This document shows positions 43,238 to 52,226 of a stretch of 64,000 nt of DNA, piece by piece; the stretch's first letter is position 1; the number at the start of each line of letters is the position of its first letter. Source of the DNA: Paenibacillus sp. Soil787. Its GTDB lineage: Bacteria > Bacillota > Bacilli > Paenibacillales > NBRC-103111. The DNA is taken from assembly GCF_001429545.1 (NCBI RefSeq), contig NZ_LMSP01000046.1:55649-119648 (forward strand), read 5' to 3'. Made by a program: the position numbers and the translations under genes. The notes under the pieces are model-generated. The model did not search any database. It worked only from the letters and a program-made list of their open reading frames with translations, and was not told the origin of the DNA.

Positions 43238-43551
43238 CACCCTTCACGGAGCGAGTTATTCATATCATTCGGTGTATCCCTGAGGGCAAAGTCATGACCT
43301 ATGGTCAGATCGCCAGGCTCGCTGGAAGCCCGAGGGCGGCTCGTCAAGTCGTACGAATTTTGCATGCAATGAGCAAGAAGCATCGCCTTCCTTGGCACAG
43401 AGTCATTAACGCAAAGGGAGAGATAGCGATTATGGATGACGAAGGATCTCATATGCAAAGTTTTCTGCTGCAAGCTGAAGGTGTCATAATTACCGATCAG
43501 CGGTATATTTCCCTTGAGCATTACCAGTATCAAATGCAAGAGGAAGCATGA
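43234..43551 (+). CDS. alkyltransferase-like (ATL) DNA repair protein
   Basis: A 105-residue homologue of the DNA-binding domain of O6-alkylguanine-DNA alkyltransferase. The helix-turn-helix is VMTYGQIARLAGSPRAARQV; the active-site motif, normally PCHRV, reads P-W54-H-R-V, so the acceptor cysteine is replaced by Trp as in known ATL proteins. ATLs bind and flip O6-alkylguanine and hand the lesion to nucleotide excision repair. The ATG overlaps the lactonase stop (ATGA), which implies coupled translation with an enzyme of unrelated apparent function. Confidence 0.92.
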   Translation: MTPFTERVIHIIRCIPEGKVMTYGQIARLAGSPRAARQVVRILHAMSKKHRLPWHRVINAKGEIAIMDDEGSHMQSFLLQAEGVIITDQRYISLEHYQYQMQEEA

Positions 43552-43561
43552 ATCTATATAG

Positions 43562-43602
43562 GGAGTCTCACTTCTTGCAACTGGAAGAAGTGAGGCTTTT
43601 TT
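43562..43602 (+). terminator. rho-independent terminator
   Basis: GTCTCACTTCTT / AAGAAGTGAGGC with a nine-base loop, then a T-run, ten bases after the ATL gene. Confidence 0.88.
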
Positions 43603-43798
43603 CGCTTGCTAGATTCAAAACTTGTTAATATTTCAAACGATTTATACAAGCTTGGCAAAGGGTATTGAGAGGTCAACCATAATTGGTTGGCCTATAGTTT
43701 TGCCCAAAAATCCAGAAAAACAAGGGAAAAGAGTTACAAAGTCTATAAAACGAGAATAGACTAACGTATCAGTAGGCCATTTGGACAGGAGGCATGCT

Positions 43799-44329
43799 AT
43801 GAATGACAGGACCTTATATCTATTCGATGGCATTAATAAAAGCTCCGTGAAAACCATAGTCGAGCAAATCATGAGAATTAATCAATATGATGATGACAGA
43901 GATAAGAAAGAAAAAGACTTCAAACGTCTGCCCATCGACTTAATTATTAATAGTAATGGGGGTAGTGTCTATGATGGTCTAGGATTAATCAATGTGATTG
44001 ATAACAGTAAGACGCCGGTGCATACATACGTGTATGGACTTGCTGCTAGCATGAGCTTACTAATCGCCGTTAGTGGTCACAAGAGGTACGCTGGCCGACT
44101 TAGTACATTCATGTATCACTCGGTATCAACGCATATCGACGGTCATTTGGAACACTTGAAGAATCGTGTGGATGAAACGCAAAGGCTGCAAAACATTTAT
44201 GATGAGTATATCCTATCGAAAACGAAGCTGCATGCAGACGAGCTGCATCGTGTTCAGGAGAATCAACGTAATTGGTATCTGAGTCCTGATGAGGCTTTAT
44301 CATTTGGGATTATTGATGAAATTGTATAA
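43799..44329 (+). CDS. ClpP-like serine protease family protein
   Basis: A 176-residue protein with the ClpP fold. The nucleophile region GLAASMSLLIAVSG carries the Ser and YAGRLSTFMYHS carries the His, in the same relation as in ClpP; INSNGGSVYDGLGL is the oxyanion/strand block. At the place of the catalytic Asp the sequence reads VQENQRNWYLSPDEA, where no Asp aligns in my manual comparison. It lacks the ClpP propeptide and is not next to a Clp ATPase. It may be a peptidase with a Glu substitute or a phage-derived relative. The ATG at 43799 follows AGGAGG. Confidence 0.82.
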   Translation: MNDRTLYLFDGINKSSVKTIVEQIMRINQYDDDRDKKEKDFKRLPIDLIINSNGGSVYDGLGLINVIDNSKTPVHTYVYGLAASMSLLIAVSGHKRYAGRLSTFMYHSVSTHIDGHLEHLKNRVDETQRLQNIYDEYILSKTKLHADELHRVQENQRNWYLSPDEALSFGIIDEIV

Positions 44330-44338
44330 ACATGGCGG

Positions 44339-44365
44339 AGAGAAGCCTGAGGGATTCTCTTTTTC
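44339..44365 (+). terminator. weak rho-independent terminator
   Basis: AGAGAA / TTCTCT with a ten-base loop and a TTTTCTTTG tail, after the ClpP-like gene. Confidence 0.55.
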
Positions 44366-44455
44366 TTTGTTTTTTCTCTGCTTTTGGTGTTTAATTGAAA
44401 GATAGAGAGAAGAGGGGCAGCTGATCTGTCCTCTAATGAAAAGGAGATCCATACC

Positions 44456-45226
44456 GTGTATAAAATTGTATTTTTTGATATTGACGGCACATTAGTTAAC
44501 GAAGAAAAACAAGTTCCTGCCAGTACGATCATAGCTATACAACAACTAAAGCAGCAAGGGATTGAACCGGTCATTGCAACAGGACGAGCACCTTACTTCA
44601 TCAAGCCTTTGGCTGAACAGCTTGGAATTGATTCCTATGTGTGCTTGAACGGCGGCTATGCCGTTTACCGTGGTGAACCGCTCTACAGACGGATTATTGC
44701 TAAGAGCAGCATAGAAGATTTGGTCAAATTAGCGGCTAAGCATAAGCATTCCCTCGTATTTGAAGGGGAACACAACTTCTTCACGGATTCCGAAGACCAT
44801 CCTTTTGTTGTTGGATCGGTTTCCTCATTGAAAGTTGATTTGCCGGCGTATGACCCGGATTTCTGGAAAACAAACGACATTTATCAAATCTTCCTGCATA
44901 TTGAAGACACAGATGAGCATTTGTACGAGGAACTGCAATCGGAATTTAAGCTGATTCGCTGGCATCAGCATGCGATGGATGTGCTGCCTGCCGGTGGCTC
45001 CAAAGCCCAAGGGATTGCCGCGCTTTTGGAGCTTGTTGGATTGAAGCCGGAAGATGCTGTCGCTTTCGGGGACGGTTTGAATGATATGGAGATGCTTTCG
45101 TATGTTGGATTTGGTATCGCGATGGGGAACTCGCACAAAGACTTACTTCCTTATGCCGATCATGTAACGACAGATGTGGATGAAGATGGCATTCGAAACG
45201 GACTTATTACAGCAGGATTGCTATAG
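44456..45226 (+). CDS. Cof-type HAD-IIB phosphatase
   Basis: A 256-residue HAD hydrolase. Motif I is FFDIDGTLV (nucleophile D8, general acid D10), motif II is the Thr in VIATGRAP, motif III the Lys in PAGGSKAQG, motif IV GDGLNDMEML. The C2B cap and length match the Cof/YwpJ group of sugar-phosphate or FMN phosphatases. The GTG start has AAGGAGATC ahead. Glutamate racemase follows 30 bases downstream on the same strand, so they are probably cotranscribed. Confidence 0.92.
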   Translation: MYKIVFFDIDGTLVNEEKQVPASTIIAIQQLKQQGIEPVIATGRAPYFIKPLAEQLGIDSYVCLNGGYAVYRGEPLYRRIIAKSSIEDLVKLAAKHKHSLVFEGEHNFFTDSEDHPFVVGSVSSLKVDLPAYDPDFWKTNDIYQIFLHIEDTDEHLYEELQSEFKLIRWHQHAMDVLPAGGSKAQGIAALLELVGLKPEDAVAFGDGLNDMEMLSYVGFGIAMGNSHKDLLPYADHVTTDVDEDGIRNGLITAGLL

Positions 45227-45256
45227 AAAAGAAACAACAAATACAGGGTGAAGATA

Positions 45257-46033
45257 ATGAGAATAGCTTTTTTTGATTCAGGAATAGGCGGTATTACTGT
45301 TTTACACGAAGCCATGAAGCAACTGCCTTATGAAGATTTTCTATATTTTGCGGATACCCTTCATGTTCCCTACGGGACGAAATCGAAGGACGAGGTTCTT
45401 GCTTTTGTCAATAAATCCGTAGACATGATTATCAAAGAAGAGGTTAAAGCCCTCGTCATTGCTTGCAACACAGCAACCAGTATAGCTATTGCAGAATTAA
45501 GAAAAACCTATGAGATACCGATCATCGGCATGGAACCCGCGGTAAAGCCAGCCCTCGAAATGAATCGTTCATCTGGTAAAAGAGTGCTCGTTTTCGCTAC
45601 CCCTTTAACGCTCAAGCAATCGAAATATAGAGAGTTAGTTTCTCGTATGGATGATATGGGGATGGTCGATTCGGTGCCGCTGCCGGAATTGGTTGAATTT
45701 TGTGAACAATTAGATGTGGAGAGTCAACAAATCATTGATTATTTTCATGCCAAGCTGGAGTCCTTCGACCTGAAGTTGTACGGGACTGTTGTACTAGGTT
45801 GCACGCATTATCCTTTTTATAGGAGCGTTCTTAGAAAAATTCTGCCAAGTCATATCCAAATTGTTGATGGAAGCGCGGGTACTGTGAATCGGTTGATTCA
45901 GCTGCTCAGTGACCCAAATCAATTACTTGGCGAAGGACAGTCCAACATCAAATTCATGTGTTCCAGCCATGAGACAGCCTATATACGGAAGATGGAAAAG
46001 GCTTTGAAGATCATTCAAGCTATTAATGAGTAA
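45257..46033 (+). CDS. murI: glutamate racemase
   Basis: A 258-residue cofactor-independent racemase that makes D-glutamate for peptidoglycan. The first catalytic Cys lies in VIACNTATS and the second in LGCTHYPF; FFDSGIGGITVL and ADTLHVPYGTKS complete the pattern. The second half is somewhat unlike housekeeping RacE and closer to YrpC-type enzymes, so it may be a secondary racemase. The ATG at 45257 has AGGGTGA six bases ahead; a GTG lies at 45248. Confidence 0.9.
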   Translation: MRIAFFDSGIGGITVLHEAMKQLPYEDFLYFADTLHVPYGTKSKDEVLAFVNKSVDMIIKEEVKALVIACNTATSIAIAELRKTYEIPIIGMEPAVKPALEMNRSSGKRVLVFATPLTLKQSKYRELVSRMDDMGMVDSVPLPELVEFCEQLDVESQQIIDYFHAKLESFDLKLYGTVVLGCTHYPFYRSVLRKILPSHIQIVDGSAGTVNRLIQLLSDPNQLLGEGQSNIKFMCSSHETAYIRKMEKALKIIQAINE

Positions 46034-46050
46034 AGGTAAAGGAAAGTTAA

Positions 46051-46092
46051 AAAGGCATTGTCGTGCAGCCGCCGCTGCATGACAATGCCTTT
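46051..46092. terminator. bidirectional rho-independent terminator
   Basis: AAAGGCATTGTC / GACAATGCCTTT with an inner TGCAG/CTGCA stem, between the convergent murI and greA genes. Confidence 0.9.
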
Positions 46093-46121
46093 ATTTTGTT
46101 TATTAGAAGGATTGCGTCAGT

Positions 46122-46592
46122 TTACACTCTGATTTCAAGCAGCTCATAGTTAATGACACCCATTGGTGCATTCACACTAATCACATCACCAACGGATTTG
46201 CCCATGAGGGAAACGCCAAGTGGACTCTCGTAGGAAATTTTATTTTGATTTACATCGGCTTCTTGCGAACCGACGATTTTATACTCAATTTTCTCAGCGA
46301 ATTCCACATCATTGAGAATAACGGTAGAGCCAACTTGAACGGTAGAAGTACCGATATTCGTTACGACACGCGCCTTTTTTAGCATTCTTTCGATCGTCAA
46401 AATTCTGGTTTCCATGAAACCCTGCTCTTCTTTGGCGGAATGATATTCACTGTTTTCCTTGAGATCGCCATAGCTAATCGCTGTCTTAATACGGCTGGCT
46501 AGTTCTTTGCGTTTGACGGTTTTGAGATCTTCAAGCTCTAATTCTAAACTGCGTAATCCTTCTGGAGTTAGAATAATTTCATCATTGGACAT
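46122..46592 (-). CDS. greA: transcription elongation factor GreA
   Basis: A 156-residue Gre factor that rescues backtracked RNA polymerase by stimulating transcript cleavage. The N-terminal coiled coil bears the acidic tip at GDLKENSEYHSAKEEQGF, and the C-terminal FKBP-like domain ends YKIVGSQEAD..ISYESPLGVSLMGKSVGD. Full length and intact. ATG with GAGGAG upstream. Monocistronic. Confidence 0.95.
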   Translation of the reverse strand: MSNDEIILTPEGLRSLELELEDLKTVKRKELASRIKTAISYGDLKENSEYHSAKEEQGFMETRILTIERMLKKARVVTNIGTSTVQVGSTVILNDVEFAEKIEYKIVGSQEADVNQNKISYESPLGVSLMGKSVGDVISVNAPMGVINYELLEIRV

Positions 46593-46797
46593 ATTTTTTG
46601 CAGCTCCTCATTTATTCGATACTAGTTATACTACTAAAGTAACTGAGGCAAGTAAAGTGAGTCAGGCAAGGAGAAATGGCTAACTTATGCTTTTTTCAAA
46701 AGCTGGGCTGGATGTAAGCAACTTTAGGCTATGTTGAGCGTCAAATAAATGGTAAGTTTTCCCTAATTTATTTCGAGTCAGGATGTGATTGTTCCAG

Positions 46798-48096
46798 ATG
46801 ATTAAAAGGAAGATATTCGCTATCACGATCCTTGCTGCAGGATTAGGATTGGGCAGTTTGGCACATCAGACGAAAGCTGAAACCATTTATGGAGGATCCT
46901 ACGCGCCAGAAGGAATCAGGTTCCCTGCCACGATTGAGCTTTTGGCGGAGACGCCCTATTATACAGCTCCTAATCAGCCTGATGATGAGCCGGAAGGTAC
47001 TTTTGCACCTCAGGAAGTAAATGTCCTCACGGTAGAAAGCTCGTGGTCGATAGGTACAGCCGCCTGGAAGATTGAGACGATGTTCGGGCCGCGGTGGATC
47101 AGACCAAATCCATGGGAGATCGATATGGAGCCGCCTAAGCACATTACTCTTTTGGAAGAAACTCCGCTATATCGCAGTCAAAGCACCAAAGGCGAACCTG
47201 CGGCCTCCTTATCCGCACAAGAGGTCGAGGTAGTTGCAGCCGAAAAACAGTGGTTCTACACGAACGATCCCAGCAGTAAAGCTTGGATTAAGGTGCACAC
47301 CACATGGTTAGGTGATCTATGGGCGCATATCCCCGTCAATCAAATAGGTACTGTACATAAGGTGCAGCAAAAAGTACATTATTATGGACTACCGGCCAAT
47401 GGTGATCTGAGTACGGCTATGGGATTTGGCGAGCAGAAGCAAGATTGGTCAGACTCCAAGGCTGGTGATTACGAGATCGTAAGGGAGTTTACCACGATCT
47501 ATGATCGAGCATTCGAAGTCCAAACAGAGCAAGGGACCACGTGGACGCGTGATAAGGGAGTTACTATCCTGAGTGCGAATGAAACAATGGAGATCTTGCG
47601 TGAAAAGCCGCTAATTCATGTTGTGTGGGATGGATTAAAGAAGGAAGATGCCGTTATAGCAGGTGAAACGGTAACCGTTTTCGAGAAAATTGAAGAGCGA
47701 TTATGGACGGGGAGAGGCCCTTATCCGATTTGGTACAATAGTACTTGGTACCATGTACGTTCCTCCAAAGGTACAGGATGGATAAACAAAAGTATTGGCG
47801 AGCCTGAAGGGGCTATACCAGTTCACTGGAAAGTCGTGGTTAAAGATCCAAAGGAGCTGCAGCGTTACCCGGAAACGCCGTTCAGCTCATCATCATTACT
47901 GCTGCGCGATCAAACGGTGGAGGTTACAGAGGTTTGGAAATCCCCCAACTTCGGGCCCGTGTGGCTGAAAGCTCATGTTGATGGGCGATCCGGATGGATT
48001 CCGTACTGGGACAGCTTGCAAGATACAATTTGGGATGAAGATACACAAACGGCAAGTCAGATGCGAATGATTCGCCAGTTGCTTTGTTTAGCTTGA
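46798..48096 (+). CDS. secreted protein with SH3-like repeats
   Basis: A 432-residue exported protein: signal peptide at residues 1-27 (ending HQTKA), then about five ~80-residue SH3-like segments, each with an 'xLLEETPLY' opening, a turn with V-E-V, and a W-x-x-V/I ending (for example ITLLEETPLYRSQS and GWIPYWDSL). It probably binds cell wall or another surface ligand. The last ~17 residues look out of frame, because frame +3 from 48039 to 48200 continues with protein-like sequence. The ATG at 46798 is preferred to a TTG at 46789. Confidence 0.75.
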   Translation: MIKRKIFAITILAAGLGLGSLAHQTKAETIYGGSYAPEGIRFPATIELLAETPYYTAPNQPDDEPEGTFAPQEVNVLTVESSWSIGTAAWKIETMFGPRWIRPNPWEIDMEPPKHITLLEETPLYRSQSTKGEPAASLSAQEVEVVAAEKQWFYTNDPSSKAWIKVHTTWLGDLWAHIPVNQIGTVHKVQQKVHYYGLPANGDLSTAMGFGEQKQDWSDSKAGDYEIVREFTTIYDRAFEVQTEQGTTWTRDKGVTILSANETMEILREKPLIHVVWDGLKKEDAVIAGETVTVFEKIEERLWTGRGPYPIWYNSTWYHVRSSKGTGWINKSIGEPEGAIPVHWKVVVKDPKELQRYPETPFSSSSLLLRDQTVEVTEVWKSPNFGPVWLKAHVDGRSGWIPYWDSLQDTIWDEDTQTASQMRMIRQLLCLA

Positions 48097-48200
48097 AAGC
48101 ATCTCGACAACTGACAGCCGGAACTCACCAAGTGAGTGTTGTTGTACGTATTGGTGAGAGGATTATTTGGAAGCAGAACGTTGAAATAGTAGCTAAGTAA
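48039..48200 (+). pseudogene. out-of-frame coding remnant after the SH3-repeat gene
   Basis: In a different frame from the gene ending at 48096, bases 48039-48200 encode a protein-like C-terminus that includes DSPVALFSLKASRQL and HQVSVVVRIGERIIWKQNVE, ending in TAA. It has no start codon with a ribosome binding site. It is either the true end of the SH3-repeat protein after a frameshift or the tail of another, deleted gene. Confidence 0.5.
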
Positions 48201-48227
48201 CCTATCATAGTAATAATTGACAAAATA

Positions 48228-48280
48228 GCCGCTTGCTCCGGAAATGAATTTCCGGAGCAAGCGGCGTGTACTTCACGACC
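48228..48280. repeat. 38-base near-perfect palindrome with conserved 15-base flank
   Basis: An 18-bp perfect stem (GCCGCTTGCTCCGGAAAT with its complement) around GA, at 48228-48265, followed by GTGTACTTCACGACC. The stem base (GCCGCTT/AAGCGGC) and the 15-base flank match the hairpin at 39399-39470 while the stem interior differs. On the minus strand it is followed by a weak TATTTTG. Confidence 0.75.
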
Positions 48281-48382
48281 TGATAATGGATGATTTACTT
48301 TATGTGAAGCAAAACTACATTAGGATTTCTTGAAAGAAGCACTACCTTGAGCACTAACTTGCTACGGCTGATGAATCTTCAA

Positions 48383-48617
48383 CCTTGCGCACAATTTTTA
48401 TGCGCTAGCGTTCGCTGGCACCGGATCTGCCGTCCTTGCGCACAATTTTTGTGCGCTAGTGTCCGTTGGCGCCGGATTTGCCGACCTTGCGCACAATTTT
48501 TGTGCGCTAGTGTCCGTTGGCGCCGGATTTGCCGTCCTTGCGCACAATTTTTGTGCGCTAGCGTCCGTTGGCGCCGGATCTGCCGTCCTTGCGCACAATT
48601 TTTGTGCGCTAGCGTCC
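48383..48617. repeat. 51-bp tandem hairpin array, five copies
   Basis: Units begin CCTTGCGCACAATTTTTGTG at 48383, 48434, 48485, 48536 and 48587 (an exact 51-base period) and continue CGCTAGYGTCCGTTGGCGCCGGAT. Each contains the palindrome GCGCACAA-ttt-TTGTGCGC. Because 51 is divisible by three, long open frames appear on both strands; these are artefacts. The interval 48201-48733 has no other gene. Confidence 0.9.
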
Positions 48618-48666
48618 GGAGGCAAGGGGGTACCTTCAAGCACTACCTCGAAACTTATACTTTCTG

Positions 48667-48720
48667 AAAAAAAGAAGGACTTCCCCAATCATCTTACAAT
48701 GATCTTGGGAATGCCCTTCT
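48667..48720 (-). terminator. rho-independent terminator of the SWIM-SNF2 gene
   Basis: On the minus strand AGAAGGGCATTCCC..GGGGAAGTCCTTCT forms a long imperfect stem with inner ATCAT/ATGAT pairing and then seven T residues. Confidence 0.85.
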
Positions 48721-48733
48721 TTATGCCATTTCA

Positions 48734-51700
48734 TCATCCGATCATCAAAATCTCCCGAATCTCCTGCTCCGTCAAGGCGGACAATGCTTCCTGTCCCAGC
48801 TGGATCACTTCATCAATCAGGTTCTTCTTTTTCTGTTGGAGTTCGTACATTTTATCTTCTACGGTGCCTTGTGCAACAAGGCGGATCACCTGCACGACCT
48901 TCTTCTGCCCAATACGATGAGCACGGTCGGCTGCTTGCTGTTCCACGGCAGGGTTCCACCATAGGTCGTAGAGGATAACGGTGTCAGCGCCAGTAAGGTT
49001 TAGCCCAGTACCGCCGGCTTTTAATGAGATGAGGAACAGGTCTCGCTCGCCTTCATTAAACTTGGTGCACAGCTCTACACGCTGGGAAGCTGGGGTTTTA
49101 CCGTCCAAGTAGAAATACGGCACTCCTTGATAGCCTAGGTCTCGTCCGATCATTCCCAGCATCTCGGTAAATTGCGAGAATATCAGCGCCCGCTTGCCGG
49201 CGCTTCTGCATTCTTCGATAATCTGCATGAGCTGCTCGAATTTGGCCGAGCTTCCGGCATAATCTTCAACGAATAGAGAAGGGTGGCAGCATAGCTGGCG
49301 AAGTCGGGTCAAGCCGGCCAGAATTTTAATCCGATTTTTATTAAAGCTTTCTTTGTTCAGATGCTTTAGTGTTTCCTGTTGTAATTCGGCCAAATAGGCG
49401 ACATACAGCTTCTTCTGCTCTGGCAGCAGCTCGGAAGCTTGCAGCGACTCGATCTTCTCCGGCAGTTCCATCAGAACGTCGGTCTTCAACCTGCGCAGCA
49501 GAAAAGGACGGACCCGTTTGGCCACACTGTCACGGGACAAGTCATTGAATGCCCTTCTCCCAAGGAACAACTGAGGGAACACTGCGTCAAAGATGGACCA
49601 AAGTTCTTCAAGCCTGTTCTCTATTGGAGTTCCAGTAAGGGCAAAACGGTACTCAGCCTGAATCTCCTTCACCGCCTGGGCCGTCTGCGTGGTGTGGTTC
49701 TTGAACACCTGCGCCTCATCCAAAATAAGCGTATGGAACGATTGCTTCGTATACAGGTCGATATCCCTGCGCAATAGGGGGTACGAGGTTATGAGGACAT
49801 CGACTTGGGACGCATGTTTCAGAACCTTGGAGCGCTCTTCTCTGCTCCCATCTGCGATGACGGCCCGAATCTCTGGCGCGAATTTCTTCAGCTCATTGAG
49901 CCAATTGTAAGTGAGAGAAGCGGGAGCAACGATTAACGCCGGTAGCGCCTGTTCTCTGATCCCGGGCAGCACAGAAACAATAAAAGCGATGCTTTGTATG
50001 GTTTTTCCAAGGCCCATATCGTCTGCCAAAATGCCGCCGAAATTGTATTGGGCCAGCGTCTTCAGCCATTGGAATCCATACTTCTGGTAATCCCGAAGAA
50101 CAGATTCCAGACTGGTCGGTACAGTGAAATCTAAATTATCCGGATTCCGCATGTTTTCTAGTAACTGGCGAAATGTTCTGCCCAGCTTAACGGTATTTCC
50201 TTGTCTCTCGGAATCCATCAAATAGAGCCCGCGGACTAAGGGGAGGCGGATTTCTGCTGCTTTCACGTCCTCCTTGGTAATTCCCATTTCGTTCATAACG
50301 CGAACAATTTCCTGAAACTCCGCGCTTTCGAGCGGCAGCAACGCCCCATCCGGCAGCCGGTGGTATTTGCGTTTCTCCCCAAGGGATTTCAACAGTTTGC
50401 GGATTTCCGATTCAGGAATACCTTCCATATCGAACTTGAATTCGAGCCAATCCGTTCGTTCATCCACATCAACCTTGACCTTCGGGACATGTCCGGTAAG
50501 AAGTCTTGTTTTCACGGCAGACGTGGCATAAACAGTCAACAGCTTCTCTAATTGCGGAACGACGCGGTACAGAAATTCGTATTCCTCGTCTTCGCTATCC
50601 ATGAAATATCCCCCCTCCGTCTTAGCGAAGGGACTTTGCTCCATAAGCTCCAGAATTCGTCGTTCCTGATCTCCGTCTCGCATGAGAATGCGGTCGGTTC
50701 CGCGCCTCTGTTCATTGCCTTCTAGCGGGTTAATGATAATATCGCCGTATTGAAACTCTAGACCAGCAAGCAGTCGATCTTTCACTCGGTCCAAATACAA
50801 CTTAGCCTTTAATGGCGTTCGCATAATGCGGTCGGAAATGGCCCCAGCGATATGGACACTGCCTAGCTTCATCAGGCCAGGAATCACTTTTTCCATAAAA
50901 GGTTCCATTTGCGCGGGCGAAATCCGGATTTGGTGCTTGCTGGAGTTTTCGAGCATTTGCTTGAGCTCCGAAAGACGCTTGCACGGTTCAGCTTGGATGT
51001 ACAGCAGCTTTCCTTCGGAAAGGACGACCCCATACGATTCCATAACCGTAATCTTATCCAGACCTTGGACATCCAATTGGAAGCTTTCGGTCTCCGTTTG
51101 GTCAAACTCAAAGTGAAGCGGGATCGGTTCATCGGATACACGGATTCCATCAAATATGCGGTTACCCTGCTCAAGTTTAACGGACGAAGCCTCGGTAAGC
51201 GCAGGAAGAAAGGTTGTCCATGAAAAGGGAGGAACCAGCTGCATCCGATCGCCACTCCGATGATTCGTATGTACGGAGTACGTAGTTGAAGTCTCAAGGT
51301 ACATCTGTTCATTACGATAGATTTCTATGAGCTGCCGAATGACCGCATCATCTTCTTTTTGAAAACTATGGAGCTTAGGGTCGTAGGTAAAATGCTTTGA
51401 AAATACATAAGCTTCTTTCCGCTCAATATGATCAAGAAAATCTCTTACCCTTTGGACGATATATAGCCGTTTAGGGCCGACCTTCATCTCAATCCCAAAC
51501 ATGAACTTCCGATAGCCGTATTGGAATGGTTTGCAGGTGAACTCCAGTTCTAGTACTGCCCTTGTATCGAAAAGAGGTTGTGAACGGCTTGGACGCTGCG
51601 GTTTGTTCCCGAACAAATCCAGTATGTGGTTCGTCAATCTATGGTCTCCATCCAGATTTCCAAAAGGTCTGGTAGTTGTTCCGATAACTCGAGATTCACT

Positions 51701-51988
51701 CTGAATAGCATGAATATTTAGCAGCACGGCAGCGATATGCTCGCAGTATTTATCGTCCGGATCATAGGCAGGACAGGTACAATGGGCAATAACATCCCCT
51801 TTTGTATCATCTTCAACTTTTACTAGGTAGGTGCCGTTATCTCCTTCGACCGTGGCTTCATAACGTGGTGTTTCAGGATCTTCATTAAGGAAAGTCACTT
51901 GTCGTTCATTGTAGTAGGCTTCTCCTTTTTCATAAGAAAACCGGCCGCACAACGACTTAATGATTCCATCTGTCAACTGAAAGCTCAT
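48734..51988 (-). CDS. SWIM zinc-finger SNF2 family ATPase
   Basis: A 1084-residue SNF2 ATPase. The SWIM finger C70-x-C72-x9-C82-x-H84 lies at the N-terminus, followed by a long SNF2-associated region, then Walker A DMGLGKT (K662), the LDEAQ box, LTGTPIENRLEELWSIFDAV, SLKAGGTGLNLTGAD and the motif VI region QQAADRAHRIGQKK. This is the common bacterial SWIM-SNF2 architecture, thought to act on double-stranded DNA. A related pair with the two domains in separate genes lies at 11687-16176. ATG with AAGGA ahead; terminator behind. Confidence 0.94.
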   Translation of the reverse strand: MSFQLTDGIIKSLCGRFSYEKGEAYYNERQVTFLNEDPETPRYEATVEGDNGTYLVKVEDDTKGDVIAHCTCPAYDPDDKYCEHIAAVLLNIHAIQSESRVIGTTTRPFGNLDGDHRLTNHILDLFGNKPQRPSRSQPLFDTRAVLELEFTCKPFQYGYRKFMFGIEMKVGPKRLYIVQRVRDFLDHIERKEAYVFSKHFTYDPKLHSFQKEDDAVIRQLIEIYRNEQMYLETSTTYSVHTNHRSGDRMQLVPPFSWTTFLPALTEASSVKLEQGNRIFDGIRVSDEPIPLHFEFDQTETESFQLDVQGLDKITVMESYGVVLSEGKLLYIQAEPCKRLSELKQMLENSSKHQIRISPAQMEPFMEKVIPGLMKLGSVHIAGAISDRIMRTPLKAKLYLDRVKDRLLAGLEFQYGDIIINPLEGNEQRRGTDRILMRDGDQERRILELMEQSPFAKTEGGYFMDSEDEEYEFLYRVVPQLEKLLTVYATSAVKTRLLTGHVPKVKVDVDERTDWLEFKFDMEGIPESEIRKLLKSLGEKRKYHRLPDGALLPLESAEFQEIVRVMNEMGITKEDVKAAEIRLPLVRGLYLMDSERQGNTVKLGRTFRQLLENMRNPDNLDFTVPTSLESVLRDYQKYGFQWLKTLAQYNFGGILADDMGLGKTIQSIAFIVSVLPGIREQALPALIVAPASLTYNWLNELKKFAPEIRAVIADGSREERSKVLKHASQVDVLITSYPLLRRDIDLYTKQSFHTLILDEAQVFKNHTTQTAQAVKEIQAEYRFALTGTPIENRLEELWSIFDAVFPQLFLGRRAFNDLSRDSVAKRVRPFLLRRLKTDVLMELPEKIESLQASELLPEQKKLYVAYLAELQQETLKHLNKESFNKNRIKILAGLTRLRQLCCHPSLFVEDYAGSSAKFEQLMQIIEECRSAGKRALIFSQFTEMLGMIGRDLGYQGVPYFYLDGKTPASQRVELCTKFNEGERDLFLISLKAGGTGLNLTGADTVILYDLWWNPAVEQQAADRAHRIGQKKVVQVIRLVAQGTVEDKMYELQQKKKNLIDEVIQLGQEALSALTEQEIREILMIG

Positions 51989-52226
51989 TTCCTGGATCCT
52001 TCCTTTTGAAACATAGTTATTCCGAAATTGCTATGGGGTAGATTCATTCTATAGATTTCTTCCCTATATTACCAAACGTTTTGATACGTGTATATTAATA
52101 GATAGACAACGCTTTCGTATCCAACTATACTACTGAAAGAGGGATATTTCATCGATTTGTGTCGAAAATTATTTCACGTCTACGTTGTAATATCGAGTTT
52201 ACATCAAAAAGAAAGTGTGAAACTTC

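Noticed and set aside
48383-48617. CRISPR array
   Set aside because: The whole 51-bp unit is repeated with no unique spacers, and there are no cas genes.
48347-48920. Cys/Ala-rich frames over the 51-bp repeats
   Set aside because: The 51-base period keeps frames open on both strands at once; no start signals and no independent coding evidence.
52073-52090. cre-like AAACGTTT sequence upstream of the SWIM-SNF2 gene
   Set aside because: It lacks the fixed outer bases of the cre consensus, and an ATPase of this kind is not an expected catabolite-repressed target.
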